The position numbers and the translations under genes are program-made. The notes beneath the pieces were generated by a model, which was not told where the DNA came from, made no database searches, and was given only the letters and a program-made list of their open reading frames with translations. A DNA stretch of 23,881 nucleotides from a virus. Of this stretch, positions 1-8,441 are shown piece by piece; within the stretch, counting starts at the first letter, position 1; every line of letters starts with the position of its first letter. Location: positions 1-23,881 of IMG/VR virus record IMGVR_UViG_3300042897_000184. The stretch is one strand, 5' to 3'.

Positions 1-2
1 CT

Positions 3-2189
3 ATGCAGATCGGCGTAGATGATGAGTTGATTCAAAGTTCAGCGAACTTGTTGCTTACTTTTAAGCAGGTACAAAATCAGGTTGGTGAGAACAACAACAT
101 TTTTGATCAGGCAGTTATTTTGGCACAAGACTTAGGTAATGTTTTTGGTTCTGCTGACGCTGCAGCGATGCAACTTGGTAAGGCGTTAAGTGATCCTGAA
201 AAGGGTATTACAGCGTTGCGTAGGGCTGGTATCAACTTTACTGAAGCGCAGAGGGAACAGATCAAAACTTTGGTGCAGTCTGGTGATGTGTTGGGCGCAC
301 AGAAGTTGATTCTTGCTGAGGTTGAATCGCAGGTTGGTGGTACGGCTGCTGCTACTGCTACTGGTTTTGATCGTATGAGGGTTGCTGTTGAAAATGTTTC
401 CGAAAAGTTTGGCGCACTTCTGCTTCCTTATATAGAGCAGTTTGCAAACTTTGTCATTCAGAAGGTTGTTCCGTATCTAACGAAACTTGCTGATGTTATC
501 GGTGAAAAGGGTGTCGGTGCTGGAATAAAAATGCTCGCAAGTGACTTCCTGAAACTCACAGCAAACATGGGTACTTTCGGTAATGTCTTACTTGGTTTGG
601 TAACACTTTTCACTCTTGTTCGTGCCGTAACTATTGCTGCAACAATTTCACAAAACTTGTTCAATGTGGCTTTGTTAGCAAACCCAATCGGTATCACTAT
701 CGCTTACTTTATTGCGTTAGGTGTGATCTTGGCAGGCTTGTATATCAAGTTCGCTGTTGTCCGTGAAGCAGTGGGGATGATCGGTAGTGCGTTGAAGTTT
801 GTGTTTATGAACACTGTCGCTCTCGTATTCAACTATTTTGTGACCATGATCAATGTTGCTATTACTGGCATCAACCTTTTGATTAAGGCAGCAAACTTTT
901 TCGGTGCAGATATTGAGGAAGTTGGCAAACTTGGTTACATGGCTTTTACTGGTATTGGTTCGGCAGCCAAATCTGCTAAAGCCGAAATATCTGGTGTTGC
1001 AGAACGCACGGGTGCGATGGCTGCTAAAGAAGGTGGCGTACAGAAAGTTGTTCAATCATTAAAGGATGTCGCTAGTGCTGCTGGCTCAGGTAGTGGTGGC
1101 GCTGCGAAGGCTGTTGAAACGGCTGGCGAGAAACTAGAAAAATATATTGACAAGTTAAAAGGTTTAAGTTCGGCACAGAAGTCTGCTCGTGACGCAGATA
1201 AATCTTTGATGAAGTCTCGCACGAGTCTTTCTGAAGCAACATTAAAACTTACTGACGCACAAGCATATTTCAATCAAGTAGTTGGTGGTTATGGTAAGGA
1301 CAGTAAGCAGGCTAAGGATCGTCAGGTGGCTTTGCGTAAAGCACAGGGCGATGTTGAGAAGGCTGGTTACGATGTTGAGGGTTCGGTGTTCGCTGTTACG
1401 GAAGCAGAAAAAGCGTTGGCTGATCTGCGTAAAGATCCTGAAAGTTCTGCGCAGGCTATTCGTGAGGCTGAGATTGACCTTGCTGAAGCAAAACTCGGTG
1501 TTAAGGATGCAACTGAGGCACAGGTTGAGGCAACCGAAGCACTTACTGAAGCAGAAACATTGTTGGATGAAAGTATTAATGGTGCGAAGGTTGGAAGTGA
1601 CGCTTACACAGAGGCGTTAGATAAGTTGAATACTGCAAAGCAAACACAACTTGATGCAACTGATGCTGTTACGGATGCGATTGAACGCCAAACTGAAGCA
1701 GTGGATCGTTTGCGTGAAGCAGAAACTAAAGCCCAAGAAGCACGAACAGGTGTGAAGGCTGGTGATGCTTCGGCAGCAGAAGTAAAAGTTGGTGTAACGC
1801 CACCACCTGCAGCGACTTCGGGTGGTTTGTTTGGTTCGTTTATGGAGGCTGTGCGTAATTTGCATCCAAACGCATCGTCACTGAAATCTAAAACACCAGT
1901 TGCAGATTCTCGTTCAGCGTTCCCAAAACTTTATGCCCAATACAAGGCAGCAGGTTTAGCAATGGCGAAAGGTGGCATCGTTACGCAACCAACACAAATC
2001 CTTGCTGGTGAGTCTGGCGCAGAAGCAATCATTCCTCTTGATCGTTTCGGTGGGTTGGGTGGTCAAACAATTAATGTGACCATCAATGCAGGTATCGGCA
2101 CGGATGCTTCTGCTGTTGGTGATGAGATTGTGAATGTGTTGCAACGATATAACCGTAGGAATGGTGCATTGCCGTTGAAGGTGGCGTAA
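3..2189 (+). CDS. Tail tape measure protein (5' end outside window)
   Basis: Tape measure protein, which sets tail length and is threaded through the tail tube. The first visible Met is probably internal: the frame is open to the window edge, so the 728 residues seen are a C-terminal part. Residues about 1-150 match the core of prophage tape measures (the pattern ALSDPEKGITALRRAG, then IKTLVQSGD, then AQKLILAEVESQVGG). Residues about 185-300 hold several hydrophobic stretches, and about 385-600 form a long Ala/Glu/Lys-rich coiled coil. At 654-680 is the GGIVTQPTQILAGESGAEA motif common near the C-terminus of actinophage tape measures. The stop overlaps the next start (TAATG). Identification is firm; only the true start is unknown. 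Confidence 0.93.
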   Translation: MQIGVDDELIQSSANLLLTFKQVQNQVGENNNIFDQAVILAQDLGNVFGSADAAAMQLGKALSDPEKGITALRRAGINFTEAQREQIKTLVQSGDVLGAQKLILAEVESQVGGTAAATATGFDRMRVAVENVSEKFGALLLPYIEQFANFVIQKVVPYLTKLADVIGEKGVGAGIKMLASDFLKLTANMGTFGNVLLGLVTLFTLVRAVTIAATISQNLFNVALLANPIGITIAYFIALGVILAGLYIKFAVVREAVGMIGSALKFVFMNTVALVFNYFVTMINVAITGINLLIKAANFFGADIEEVGKLGYMAFTGIGSAAKSAKAEISGVAERTGAMAAKEGGVQKVVQSLKDVASAAGSGSGGAAKAVETAGEKLEKYIDKLKGLSSAQKSARDADKSLMKSRTSLSEATLKLTDAQAYFNQVVGGYGKDSKQAKDRQVALRKAQGDVEKAGYDVEGSVFAVTEAEKALADLRKDPESSAQAIREAEIDLAEAKLGVKDATEAQVEATEALTEAETLLDESINGAKVGSDAYTEALDKLNTAKQTQLDATDAVTDAIERQTEAVDRLREAETKAQEARTGVKAGDASAAEVKVGVTPPPAATSGGLFGSFMEAVRNLHPNASSLKSKTPVADSRSAFPKLYAQYKAAGLAMAKGGIVTQPTQILAGESGAEAIIPLDRFGGLGGQTINVTINAGIGTDASAVGDEIVNVLQRYNRRNGALPLKVA

Positions 2190-3472
2190 TGGCTACAACG
2201 ATGGCTTGGGGTGAACAAATCCAAGTAATAATGGAACTTGGTTTCCCTGTAAATGTGTTTACACTTGACAGCCTTGAAAATGGCATTTTAGATGAGGATT
2301 TTCTTGAAGGAACTTTGTTAGGTGATGATGTTTCCGAATATGTGCAAAACATTTCTATTAGTCGTGGGCGTTCCGATCAATTACAAACTTTTAATGCTGG
2401 CACAGCGTCAATTACTTTGTTGAATAATGATCGCCGTTTTGATCCAATCAACGAGGATTCACCTTATTGGGATTCTGCAACCAACAAATCGGGTGTTACA
2501 CCACGCCGTAAAGTAACTATCATATCTAACGGTGTAACAATTTTTGTTGGGCGTATCGCCGATATTGATGTTGTTTACGATCCTCAAAGACCAAATGCCA
2601 CAACAGATAATTCTACGGTTGTGATTACGGTTGCAGATGATTTCGTGTTGTTAGCAAACACATATATTGGTAACGCAATTACTCCTTCACAAGAGTTGTC
2701 TGGTACACGGGTAACAACTATTCTTGATTTGCCCGAAGTGGCTTATCCTGCTACCCGTAATATTGATGCTGGTTCAGCAACTTTGGGTGGTGGCGCAACT
2801 TTTGAGATCGCAGCAAACACTAATGTTCTTTCTTATTTACAAAATGTGGCGTTGGCTGAACAAGGCTATTTCTTTGTCGCAGGGAACGGTGACATCACTT
2901 TTACGGATCGTGTGTCAGCATCATTTTTTACTGCGTCAGCAACTTTCAGCGATCAAGTTGGTACTGATCTACCTTACACAGGGCTATCAGTTTTGTATGG
3001 TCAAGAGTTTTTATATAACAAAGTTGTTGCATCCGTTGAGGGTGGTACAGAACAAACTGCTAACGATGTGACTTCACAAACCGAATATGGTATTTCTACT
3101 TTGAATCTGTCAGGGTTGTTGTTAAATAATGATGCTGCAGCAAATACTTTAGCAGTTGAACTTTTGTCAAGATACAAAGAACCTATATACAGGTTTGACA
3201 AACTACAAACGATCTACAATATGTTGGATGTAGGTGAGCAAACAGATGTAAACAATTTGGAGATCGCTGATGTTATTGAAATCACCCGAACCTATCCAAC
3301 TGGTAGTCCTGCTTCGGTTACTTTGCCTTATAGTGTTGAATCTATAAAACATTCAATTACGCCATCAGATCATAGGGTTGAGATCGGTTTGGCTGTAGCA
3401 GATTTGCTGTTTGCATTTATACTGGATGACGCAACTTTTGGTATCTTGGACTCAACAAACGCACTCGCTTAG
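2189..3472 (+). CDS. Minor tail protein (distal tail/baseplate type)
   Basis: A 427-residue protein directly after the tape measure, where siphoviruses encode distal tail or baseplate proteins. The N-terminal part has the pattern seen in many actinophage minor tail proteins: ISISRGRSDQL, then AGTASITLLNNDRRFDP, SPYW, TPRRKVTI and FVGRIADIDVVYD. This looks like a beta-rich tail hub domain. The rest is beta-strand-like, low in Cys and without membrane segments, as expected for a virion protein. The start overlaps the tape measure stop by one base, so translation is probably coupled. The exact position in the tail tip cannot be told from sequence. Confidence 0.8.
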   Translation: MATTMAWGEQIQVIMELGFPVNVFTLDSLENGILDEDFLEGTLLGDDVSEYVQNISISRGRSDQLQTFNAGTASITLLNNDRRFDPINEDSPYWDSATNKSGVTPRRKVTIISNGVTIFVGRIADIDVVYDPQRPNATTDNSTVVITVADDFVLLANTYIGNAITPSQELSGTRVTTILDLPEVAYPATRNIDAGSATLGGGATFEIAANTNVLSYLQNVALAEQGYFFVAGNGDITFTDRVSASFFTASATFSDQVGTDLPYTGLSVLYGQEFLYNKVVASVEGGTEQTANDVTSQTEYGISTLNLSGLLLNNDAAANTLAVELLSRYKEPIYRFDKLQTIYNMLDVGEQTDVNNLEIADVIEITRTYPTGSPASVTLPYSVESIKHSITPSDHRVEIGLAVADLLFAFILDDATFGILDSTNALA

Positions 3473-3493
3473 AGTGTTACACTAGGAGACACT

Positions 3494-4282
3494 ATGGCGA
3501 AACAGACCTTTACAGCAAGTCAGGTTCTTACTGCAGCGCAGATGAATACACTGCAAACAAACGACTACAACCAAACTGTCTCAACTAAGACTGCTTCGTA
3601 CACGCTGGTCGCTGCTGATGCTGGCACTAAAGTTGTGATGAACTCTGCAAGCGCAACTGCGATCACAGTGAACACTTCGCTGTTCACGGCAGGTGACACT
3701 CTGACGATCCTAAACATTGGTGCAGGTGTTTGCACGATCACGGCTGGTACAGCAACGGTTGCTTCGGCTGGCAGTTTGGGATTGGCTACTAATGCTGGCG
3801 GTACTTTATATTTTACTAGCGCAGGTGTCAGCATCTTTCAGACTGACACCGTGTCAATGGGTTTGGTCAAGGAGACGGGCGCAACTGCCTCTACAGCATT
3901 TACAGCTGGCACACCGCTTACAGTTTTAAGTCTTTCTGCAACAATTTACGCAGGCAGAAGTTACCAAATTTTCGGTAAATTAGATGTCCAATATTCAACA
4001 TCTGCTGCAACTGGCGCCGCCTTGTTTGTGACTGCTAATTCAGTTAACCGTACTTTGTATTATCAAACAGAAGCCGTTCCAGCATTTTTTTGTCTTGGCG
4101 TCAGTGGGTTCGTATTAATGAGTGCAACAGAATTGGGCGTGACAAGTGGAAGTGCTTCCAAAACTTTTGAATTAAAATTTAAGAGTAGTGCTGCAGGATC
4201 ATTAAACACTGACCCTGACGGGTTTATTTCTGGTGGATCATTTTCGCAACAACTTTTGGTGATAGATGTAGGCGCAGCATGA
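3494..4282 (+). CDS. Putative tail fibre / virion surface protein
   Basis: A 262-residue protein rich in Ala, Thr, Ser and Gly with repeated short beta-type segments. It opens with AKQTFTASQVLTAAQMNTLQ, an N-terminal pattern I associate with tail-fibre-like proteins of phages. Residues about 35-115 (YTLVAADAGTKVVMN to TLYFTSAG) look like a repeated fibre or carbohydrate-binding fold. The C-terminal half (from about 135) is a beta-sandwich-like stretch found in other phage fibres. A strong ribosome site AGGAG at 3484-3488 precedes the ATG. No signal peptide is seen. The structural role is inferred from position and composition; host receptor binding is possible but unproven. Confidence 0.65.
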   Translation: MAKQTFTASQVLTAAQMNTLQTNDYNQTVSTKTASYTLVAADAGTKVVMNSASATAITVNTSLFTAGDTLTILNIGAGVCTITAGTATVASAGSLGLATNAGGTLYFTSAGVSIFQTDTVSMGLVKETGATASTAFTAGTPLTVLSLSATIYAGRSYQIFGKLDVQYSTSAATGAALFVTANSVNRTLYYQTEAVPAFFCLGVSGFVLMSATELGVTSGSASKTFELKFKSSAAGSLNTDPDGFISGGSFSQQLLVIDVGAA

Positions 4283-4455
4283 TGATTGAATACAAGTATC
4301 TAATTTTGGCGTTTATGGAATTGTGCGGTGATAAACACGGTGCAACATTTCTTGACGAGAACATAGACACGCTACATATTGATGATAAACCTGCATCAGC
4401 AACTTTGATTCAAGCAATCAAGACTTTGGCACAGCAATACGCTGATGAAGCCTAA
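4279..4455 (+). CDS. Small hypothetical protein, 58 aa
   Basis: An ORF starting ATGATG that overlaps the stop of the fibre-like gene by four bases, typical of coupled phage genes. It encodes MMIEYKYLILAFMELCGDKH followed by an acidic segment ending QQYADEA. It has no membrane segment (the hydrophobic stretch is short) and no motif I recognise. The tight overlap and the way it fills the gap before the next gene support it being real. Function unknown. Confidence 0.6.
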   Translation: MMIEYKYLILAFMELCGDKHGATFLDENIDTLHIDDKPASATLIQAIKTLAQQYADEA

Positions 4456-4475
4456 ACGCTTATTGGTTAATCAAT

Positions 4476-5996
4476 GTGCGTAATACTCGTTGGCTGGTTT
4501 TTGCGCCTGTAGCAATCTTGGCGTTATTCGCCCCACAAGCCAACGCTGAACCAGTAGCAGGATTACAAACCACTTACTACACGATTGACTCTGTACCACC
4601 AACACAGTCAGACAACATCTATACCGTTTGCGGTAGTGAAGTGGAAAACAACATCAACCGTTCATATGACGGTGAACCATATTTGGATTGCACGAACGAT
4701 TTGTTTATGGTGCATATGTCTGGCTTCATTACTATTCCAGAGCATCAGACGATTGAGTTTTGGTTGGCTTCCGATGATGGTGGCACAATAGATATTGGTG
4801 GTAATGAGTGGGGCAACTGGTCTGATCAGGGTTGTTCTTGGATGGAGTCTGGACAGATAGACATTAGTGCAGGCAGCCAGCCTTTAGATTTGTGGATGTA
4901 CGAAAACGGTGGAAGCACCTGTTTGATGTTGGCTTGGAATATCAACGATCAGGGATGGTCAATAGTTCCTGATGAAGCCTTCACAACCAATGGTATCCAA
5001 ACGGATACAAATACCACAGTACCGATTACGACCACAACCGAAAGTCCAGTAACGACTATTCAGGAGACAACAACATCATGGGAAACGACAACAACATCCA
5101 CGAGTACGACCACGACCACTTCTACTATTGCACCCTCCACGACTGTTCTTGTAACACCAAACTTGACTACTACGACACTTCAAACAACCACTACTTTAAG
5201 TCCGACCACAACACAAGAAGCAACAACAACAACAACAACGACAGAAGCCCCGAAAACAAAAAGCACCCTGTTACCAGAATCCAATGAAACATCATCTACC
5301 TCCTCAACTAGTTCTACTACAACTACGAGCGAGGCTTTGCCCGTAGAAACGACTTTGCCCACCACCCAATCAACAGAAGTTGAAGCATCGCCTTCAACGG
5401 AGTCTCCAACAACCACAGTCCAAAAAGCACCAGCAACGACATCCCCTGATACTACCGTCACGCCAGACACCCTCCCAGAGCCTTCTACGAGCCTACCTAA
5501 CGCCACAGAAACCTCAACAACGGTAAACCTACCCTCCACAACTTTTCCAGAGGATGCGCCCCTGTTGCCTACTTTGTCTGACACAGAGTTTGTGGCTGTC
5601 TTACAAGATTTACAGGATGCGTTACCTGATCAGATAACAGCGATTGTGACCACATTATTGAACACGGAAGTTACGAGCGAACAGGCTGTTGAAGTGGTTT
5701 CCAGTTCCGAAGTGTTGGAATCTATTTCTGGTGAACAGGCACAAGAATTGTTTGATGCTGTAGATCAAAGTGCTTTGACAGTTGAGCAGCAGATAGACAT
5801 TGTTGCAGCCGTGCAAGATGCACCGACAGCAGTGAAAGAAGCGTTTGAGAACGAGATAAATATCTTTGGTGGCGAAGGCTTTGATGACTATGTGCCAGTT
5901 GGCTCAAATGTGAATGTCGCTGTTAGACGCACAATTATTGTTGGTACTACAATCCTTGTGGCAATGCCATCACCAGTAGTCAGGCGCAACAGTTAA
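4476..5996 (+). CDS. Exported PA14/GLEYA-like domain protein with Thr-rich stalk
   Basis: A 506-residue protein starting at GTG. Residues 1-24 form a clear Sec signal peptide (basic MRNTRW, hydrophobic core, A-N-A then EP). Residues about 28-165 resemble a PA14/GLEYA sugar-binding domain: GLQTTYYT, a DDGGTIDIGG segment and paired Cys. Residues about 170-370 are an extreme Thr/Ser/Pro-rich mucin-like stalk. The C-terminal part is an acidic helical domain (repeats around SGEQAQELFDAV and LTVEQQIDIVAAVQDAP), then FGGEGFDDYVPVGS, a short hydrophobic stretch TIIVGTTILVAM and a basic tail. I infer a surface-displayed glycoprotein-like protein made by the infected cell, or a virion appendage. It sits between the fibre and lysis genes. 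No good ribosome site precedes the start. Confidence 0.7.
   Translation: MRNTRWLVFAPVAILALFAPQANAEPVAGLQTTYYTIDSVPPTQSDNIYTVCGSEVENNINRSYDGEPYLDCTNDLFMVHMSGFITIPEHQTIEFWLASDDGGTIDIGGNEWGNWSDQGCSWMESGQIDISAGSQPLDLWMYENGGSTCLMLAWNINDQGWSIVPDEAFTTNGIQTDTNTTVPITTTTESPVTTIQETTTSWETTTTSTSTTTTTSTIAPSTTVLVTPNLTTTTLQTTTTLSPTTTQEATTTTTTTEAPKTKSTLLPESNETSSTSSTSSTTTTSEALPVETTLPTTQSTEVEASPSTESPTTTVQKAPATTSPDTTVTPDTLPEPSTSLPNATETSTTVNLPSTTFPEDAPLLPTLSDTEFVAVLQDLQDALPDQITAIVTTLLNTEVTSEQAVEVVSSSEVLESISGEQAQELFDAVDQSALTVEQQIDIVAAVQDAPTAVKEAFENEINIFGGEGFDDYVPVGSNVNVAVRRTIIVGTTILVAMPSPVVRRNS
5216..5243 (+). repeat. ACA triplet tract in Thr-rich stalk
   Basis: A run of ACA (Thr) codons inside the Thr-rich stalk of the PA14 protein, part of a wider ACN-rich low-complexity stretch from about 5020 to 5450. 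Such a tract can change in copy number by slippage, in steps that keep the frame. Confidence 0.6.
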
Positions 5997-6157
5997 TGAA
6001 AAATTATCTTGTAGAAAATGTTTGGGTTTGGGCTGGCACAGGTTTAGTGCTGCTCACCCTTTCAGGAACTACATTGCGTCAAGCATTATGGATTACCTGT
6101 TTAACGGTAGTGGTACATTCGTTAGCAACATATCTCAAGAAAGGCGATGATCAATGA
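5996..6157 (+). CDS. Small two-helix membrane protein, holin candidate
   Basis: A 53-residue ORF (MKNYLVENVWVWAGTGLVLL onward, ending LKKGDDQ). It contains two hydrophobic stretches, about residues 9-24 and 29-46, and a short charged C-terminal tail. It overlaps the previous stop (TAATG) and the next start (ATGA), so it sits in a translationally coupled lysis block directly before a holin-like gene and the endolysin. The size and two-segment topology suit a class II holin or a holin partner. Membrane location is well supported; the role is inferred from context. Confidence 0.65.
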   Translation: MKNYLVENVWVWAGTGLVLLTLSGTTLRQALWITCLTVVVHSLATYLKKGDDQ

Positions 6158-6417
6158 AAAAGGTTCAAGATATTGCAGGCAGAATTGTTGCCTTGTTTCT
6201 CACTAACGCACTCGGAGTTATTACTGGCGCAGCCGTAATCGCACCTGATCTAGAGGTTTGGAAGTCGGCGTGTATCGCTGGCGCTGTTTCCGTGTTCAAA
6301 GTGGTTGAGTCACTTGCGAAAGCATCTATTGATGGCACACTTTCCAAAGATGAAATTGATGCAGCGTTCGGTGCTACACCTAAAAAGATCGCTAGCAAAA
6401 GGGCTGCTGCTAAATGA
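6154..6417 (+). CDS. Holin-like membrane protein
   Basis: An 87-residue protein with hydrophobic segments at about 9-31 (IVALFLTNALGVITGAAVIA) and 38-52 (ACIAGAVSVFKVVESLA), then an amphipathic segment with the pattern IDGTLSKDEIDAAF and a strongly basic C-terminus KKIASKRAAAK. This layout is typical of small actinophage holins, which form the membrane lesion that releases the endolysin. It overlaps both neighbours by four bases (ATGA) and lies immediately before the endolysin. The call rests on topology and position. Confidence 0.7.
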   Translation: MKKVQDIAGRIVALFLTNALGVITGAAVIAPDLEVWKSACIAGAVSVFKVVESLAKASIDGTLSKDEIDAAFGATPKKIASKRAAAK

Positions 6418-6929
6418 GTTTGTTGCCAATACATAAAATTGTTTTGCCATCAAACTTGGTTGGTGTTCCAGCAGGGAAGTTGCCTTCAACAATGTTGCTC
6501 AAAGTTGCTGGTGGAGGTTTCCTACATCCGAAAGCAGCGAAAGCATGGAACGCACTTGTCGCTAAAGCAGCAGCAGACGGTATTGAGTTGAAACCAACTA
6601 GCGCAGGAGATTTGTATCGTTCATACGATGTGCAGAAGCGTGGCTTTTTAACTCGCTATCAACTTGCACCTATTGAGGGTGCAAAGACACGCAAGTTTGA
6701 AGGCAAAGTTTGGTATCTGAAAAAAGGTTACGCACCGTTAGCAGCACCAGGAACTTCAAACCATAATCTTGGTATTGCGATTGATGTGGCTAATGCGAGT
6801 GGAAAAGTTTTGGAATGGATGAAAGAAAACATTGAGGCTTACGGTTTCAGTTGGGAACTACAAGAGGAAGCGTGGCATATCCGTCTAGTTTGTGGCGATA
6901 ATCTGCCTGCTGTGGTTACTGGGGCATAA
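6414..6929 (+). CDS. Endolysin, M15-family D-Ala-D-Ala carboxypeptidase/endopeptidase
   Basis: A 171-residue peptidoglycan peptidase. The zinc-binding pattern of the M15 (VanY/M15C) family is visible: SNHNLGIAIDVA gives His117 and Asp124, and EEAWHIR gives the catalytic Glu (151 or 152) and third ligand His155. An upstream LYRSYDVQ segment matches the Arg-containing substrate region. There is no signal peptide or separate cell-wall-binding domain, so export would depend on a holin, and two candidates lie just upstream and overlap by four bases. It is expected to cut peptide cross-links in the host wall at the end of infection. Confidence 0.9.
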   Translation: MSLLPIHKIVLPSNLVGVPAGKLPSTMLLKVAGGGFLHPKAAKAWNALVAKAAADGIELKPTSAGDLYRSYDVQKRGFLTRYQLAPIEGAKTRKFEGKVWYLKKGYAPLAAPGTSNHNLGIAIDVANASGKVLEWMKENIEAYGFSWELQEEAWHIRLVCGDNLPAVVTGA

Positions 6930-6930
6930 G

Positions 6931-7185
6931 ATGGATATGGGTTTGGCTGCTATTTTGGTTGCAGTCATTACGACTGTTGGTGGCATTGTCGTTGGATATA
7001 TGCAATCATTTAAGAAGGAAACATTAAGCGCAAGAGTAGAGAACAGGACAGATCACGCAGTTGTGCAAGCACAGTTACGGATGCTGCATAAAAGTGTGGA
7101 CAGAGTTGGTGACAAGTTAGAAACACATATTGAACGACACGGAGAAGGTGTATATGGGAAAACTACTGGAACAAATCCAAACTGA
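6931..7185 (+). CDS. Membrane-anchored coiled-coil protein, DUF2746-like
   Basis: An 84-residue protein from ATG 6931, one base after the endolysin stop (an upstream in-frame start inside the endolysin gene is less likely). Residues about 4-24 (GLAAILVAVITTVGGIVVGY) form one membrane segment. The rest is a charged helical stretch ending HIERHGEGVYGKTTGTNPN. This architecture, and the segment DKLETHIERH, resemble the small DUF2746 proteins in actinophage lysis cassettes. It may be a holin partner or spanin-like factor, though the role is unproven. No strong ribosome site is seen, so coupling to the endolysin is likely. Confidence 0.6.
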   Translation: MDMGLAAILVAVITTVGGIVVGYMQSFKKETLSARVENRTDHAVVQAQLRMLHKSVDRVGDKLETHIERHGEGVYGKTTGTNPN

Positions 7186-7393
7186 AAAACCTAAAAGCGC
7201 TGGCGCAAAGTCACGCATACAAAGCATTCTTGACAGCATGACACCAGAGGATCGTGATGATCTTTTGGAAGCGTTAATGGACACAACAATCCAGACAGCC
7301 GTTATTCGTAATGTGTTGGCGCAGCGTGGATACAAGATGGCGCATTCAACTGTTGGTTGCTTCCGAAGGGATTTGGCTAATGGCGTTGCGTGA
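7154..7393 (+). CDS. Small helix-turn-helix-like DNA-binding protein
   Basis: A 79-residue protein. ATG 7154 is chosen over the upstream in-frame Met because GGAGAAGG (7141-7148) lies at the right distance. The N-terminal half is charged and helical (SMTPEDRDDLLEALMD). The second half (IQTAVIRNVLAQRGYKMAHSTVGCFRRDL) looks like a helix-turn-helix in which the GYKMAHSTVGCFRR segment would be the recognition helix. It overlaps the preceding gene by 32 bases and the phosphoesterase by 14. A role as regulator or DNA-binding accessory is inferred only. Confidence 0.55.
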   Translation: MGKLLEQIQTEKPKSAGAKSRIQSILDSMTPEDRDDLLEALMDTTIQTAVIRNVLAQRGYKMAHSTVGCFRRDLANGVA

Positions 7394-8441
7394 CGAAATT
7401 GATCAAGCCAAAATTGTAGAGATTGATGTTGATGTGGTGCGTGTACGCAAGCAGCGTGACCAGTTAGCAAACCAGAACGCACGGCTACTTTCAAAGGTTG
7501 AGGAACTTGAGCGCACTTTGTCTGTGGTTGATATGGCTGAAGGTACAGCGATACAGCCTCCGATGTGGCTTGCACCTGTAAAACCGAAAAGCAGTGCAGG
7601 CACTCTCGTTGTCATGTTGTCAGATACACACTTTGATGAAGTGGTGAACCCTGATGAGATGGAAGGTTTGAACGCTTACAACCGTGAGATTGCTGTCATG
7701 CGTTTGGAGCGTTGGACACAGAATGTGATCAAGATGGCACGCCACTATTTATCTGGCGTTTCGTATGACGGTGTTGTGATCATTCTTGGTGGAGACATTT
7801 TCACGGGTGACATCCATGAGGAACTTGCTTTAACAAACGAGGACACGATGATCGGGTCATTGTTGTTTTGGTCTGAACAAGTTGCAGCAGCAATCCAGTT
7901 GCTTACTGACGAGTTCAAGAAATGCCATGTTGTTTCTGTTGTCGGTAATCACGGCAGGACTACACGGAAGCCTCGTATGAAGCAGCGTGTGAGAACTAAC
8001 TTTGATTGGCTGATAGCAAAAATGATTGAACGCCATTTCACAAAAGATAAACGAGTCACATTTAGTATCCCCGAATCGGCTGATGCGTTAATCAATATTT
8101 ATGATCACGGACATTTGATTACTCACGGCGATCAAGTTTCTGGTGGTTCAGGTTGGGGTGGCATCTACTCACCGATTATGCGTATGCGCTCACGCAAGGA
8201 AGCACGCTATCTCGCTACAGGTAAATCGTTTCAAACAATGTGGCTAGGTCACTGGCATCAATACATCAGCACACCAAAGATGGTCGTGAATGGAACGATG
8301 AAAGGTTTTGACGAGTACGCATTGTTGATGGGTTTCGGTTACGAGCAGCCACAGCAAGCATTGGCTTTAGTTACACCTGAAAAGAACATTACGATTCAAG
8401 CACCCGTATTTTTTGTTGATCGTAAGAAGGAATGTTGGTGA
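7380..8441 (+). CDS. Calcineurin-like metallophosphoesterase
   Basis: A 353-residue protein starting at ATG 7380, within the end of the preceding gene. All five metal-binding blocks of the calcineurin-like family are present: SDTH (Asp82, His84), GGD (Asp139), GNH (Asn190, His191), THGD (His249) and GHWH (His291, His293). Residues 1-60 are a charged predicted coiled coil ending in the VEELERTL segment, which may mediate multimerisation. Members hydrolyse phosphodiesters or phosphomonoesters with two metal ions. Phage homologues are often encoded near late genes and may act on DNA, nucleotides or wall polymers; the substrate cannot be read from sequence. Confidence 0.88.
   Translation: MALRDEIDQAKIVEIDVDVVRVRKQRDQLANQNARLLSKVEELERTLSVVDMAEGTAIQPPMWLAPVKPKSSAGTLVVMLSDTHFDEVVNPDEMEGLNAYNREIAVMRLERWTQNVIKMARHYLSGVSYDGVVIILGGDIFTGDIHEELALTNEDTMIGSLLFWSEQVAAAIQLLTDEFKKCHVVSVVGNHGRTTRKPRMKQRVRTNFDWLIAKMIERHFTKDKRVTFSIPESADALINIYDHGHLITHGDQVSGGSGWGGIYSPIMRMRSRKEARYLATGKSFQTMWLGHWHQYISTPKMVVNGTMKGFDEYALLMGFGYEQPQQALALVTPEKNITIQAPVFFVDRKKECW

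Noticed and set aside
5180-5584. Minus-strand ORF opposite the Thr-rich stalk
   Set aside because: Val/Gly/Ser-rich translation is the expected shadow of repetitive Thr codons; no ribosome site and wrong strand for every neighbour.
7311-7379. Upstream start for the phosphoesterase
   Set aside because: The extra residues overlap the HTH gene and have no family resemblance; ATG 7380 gives the usual coupling.
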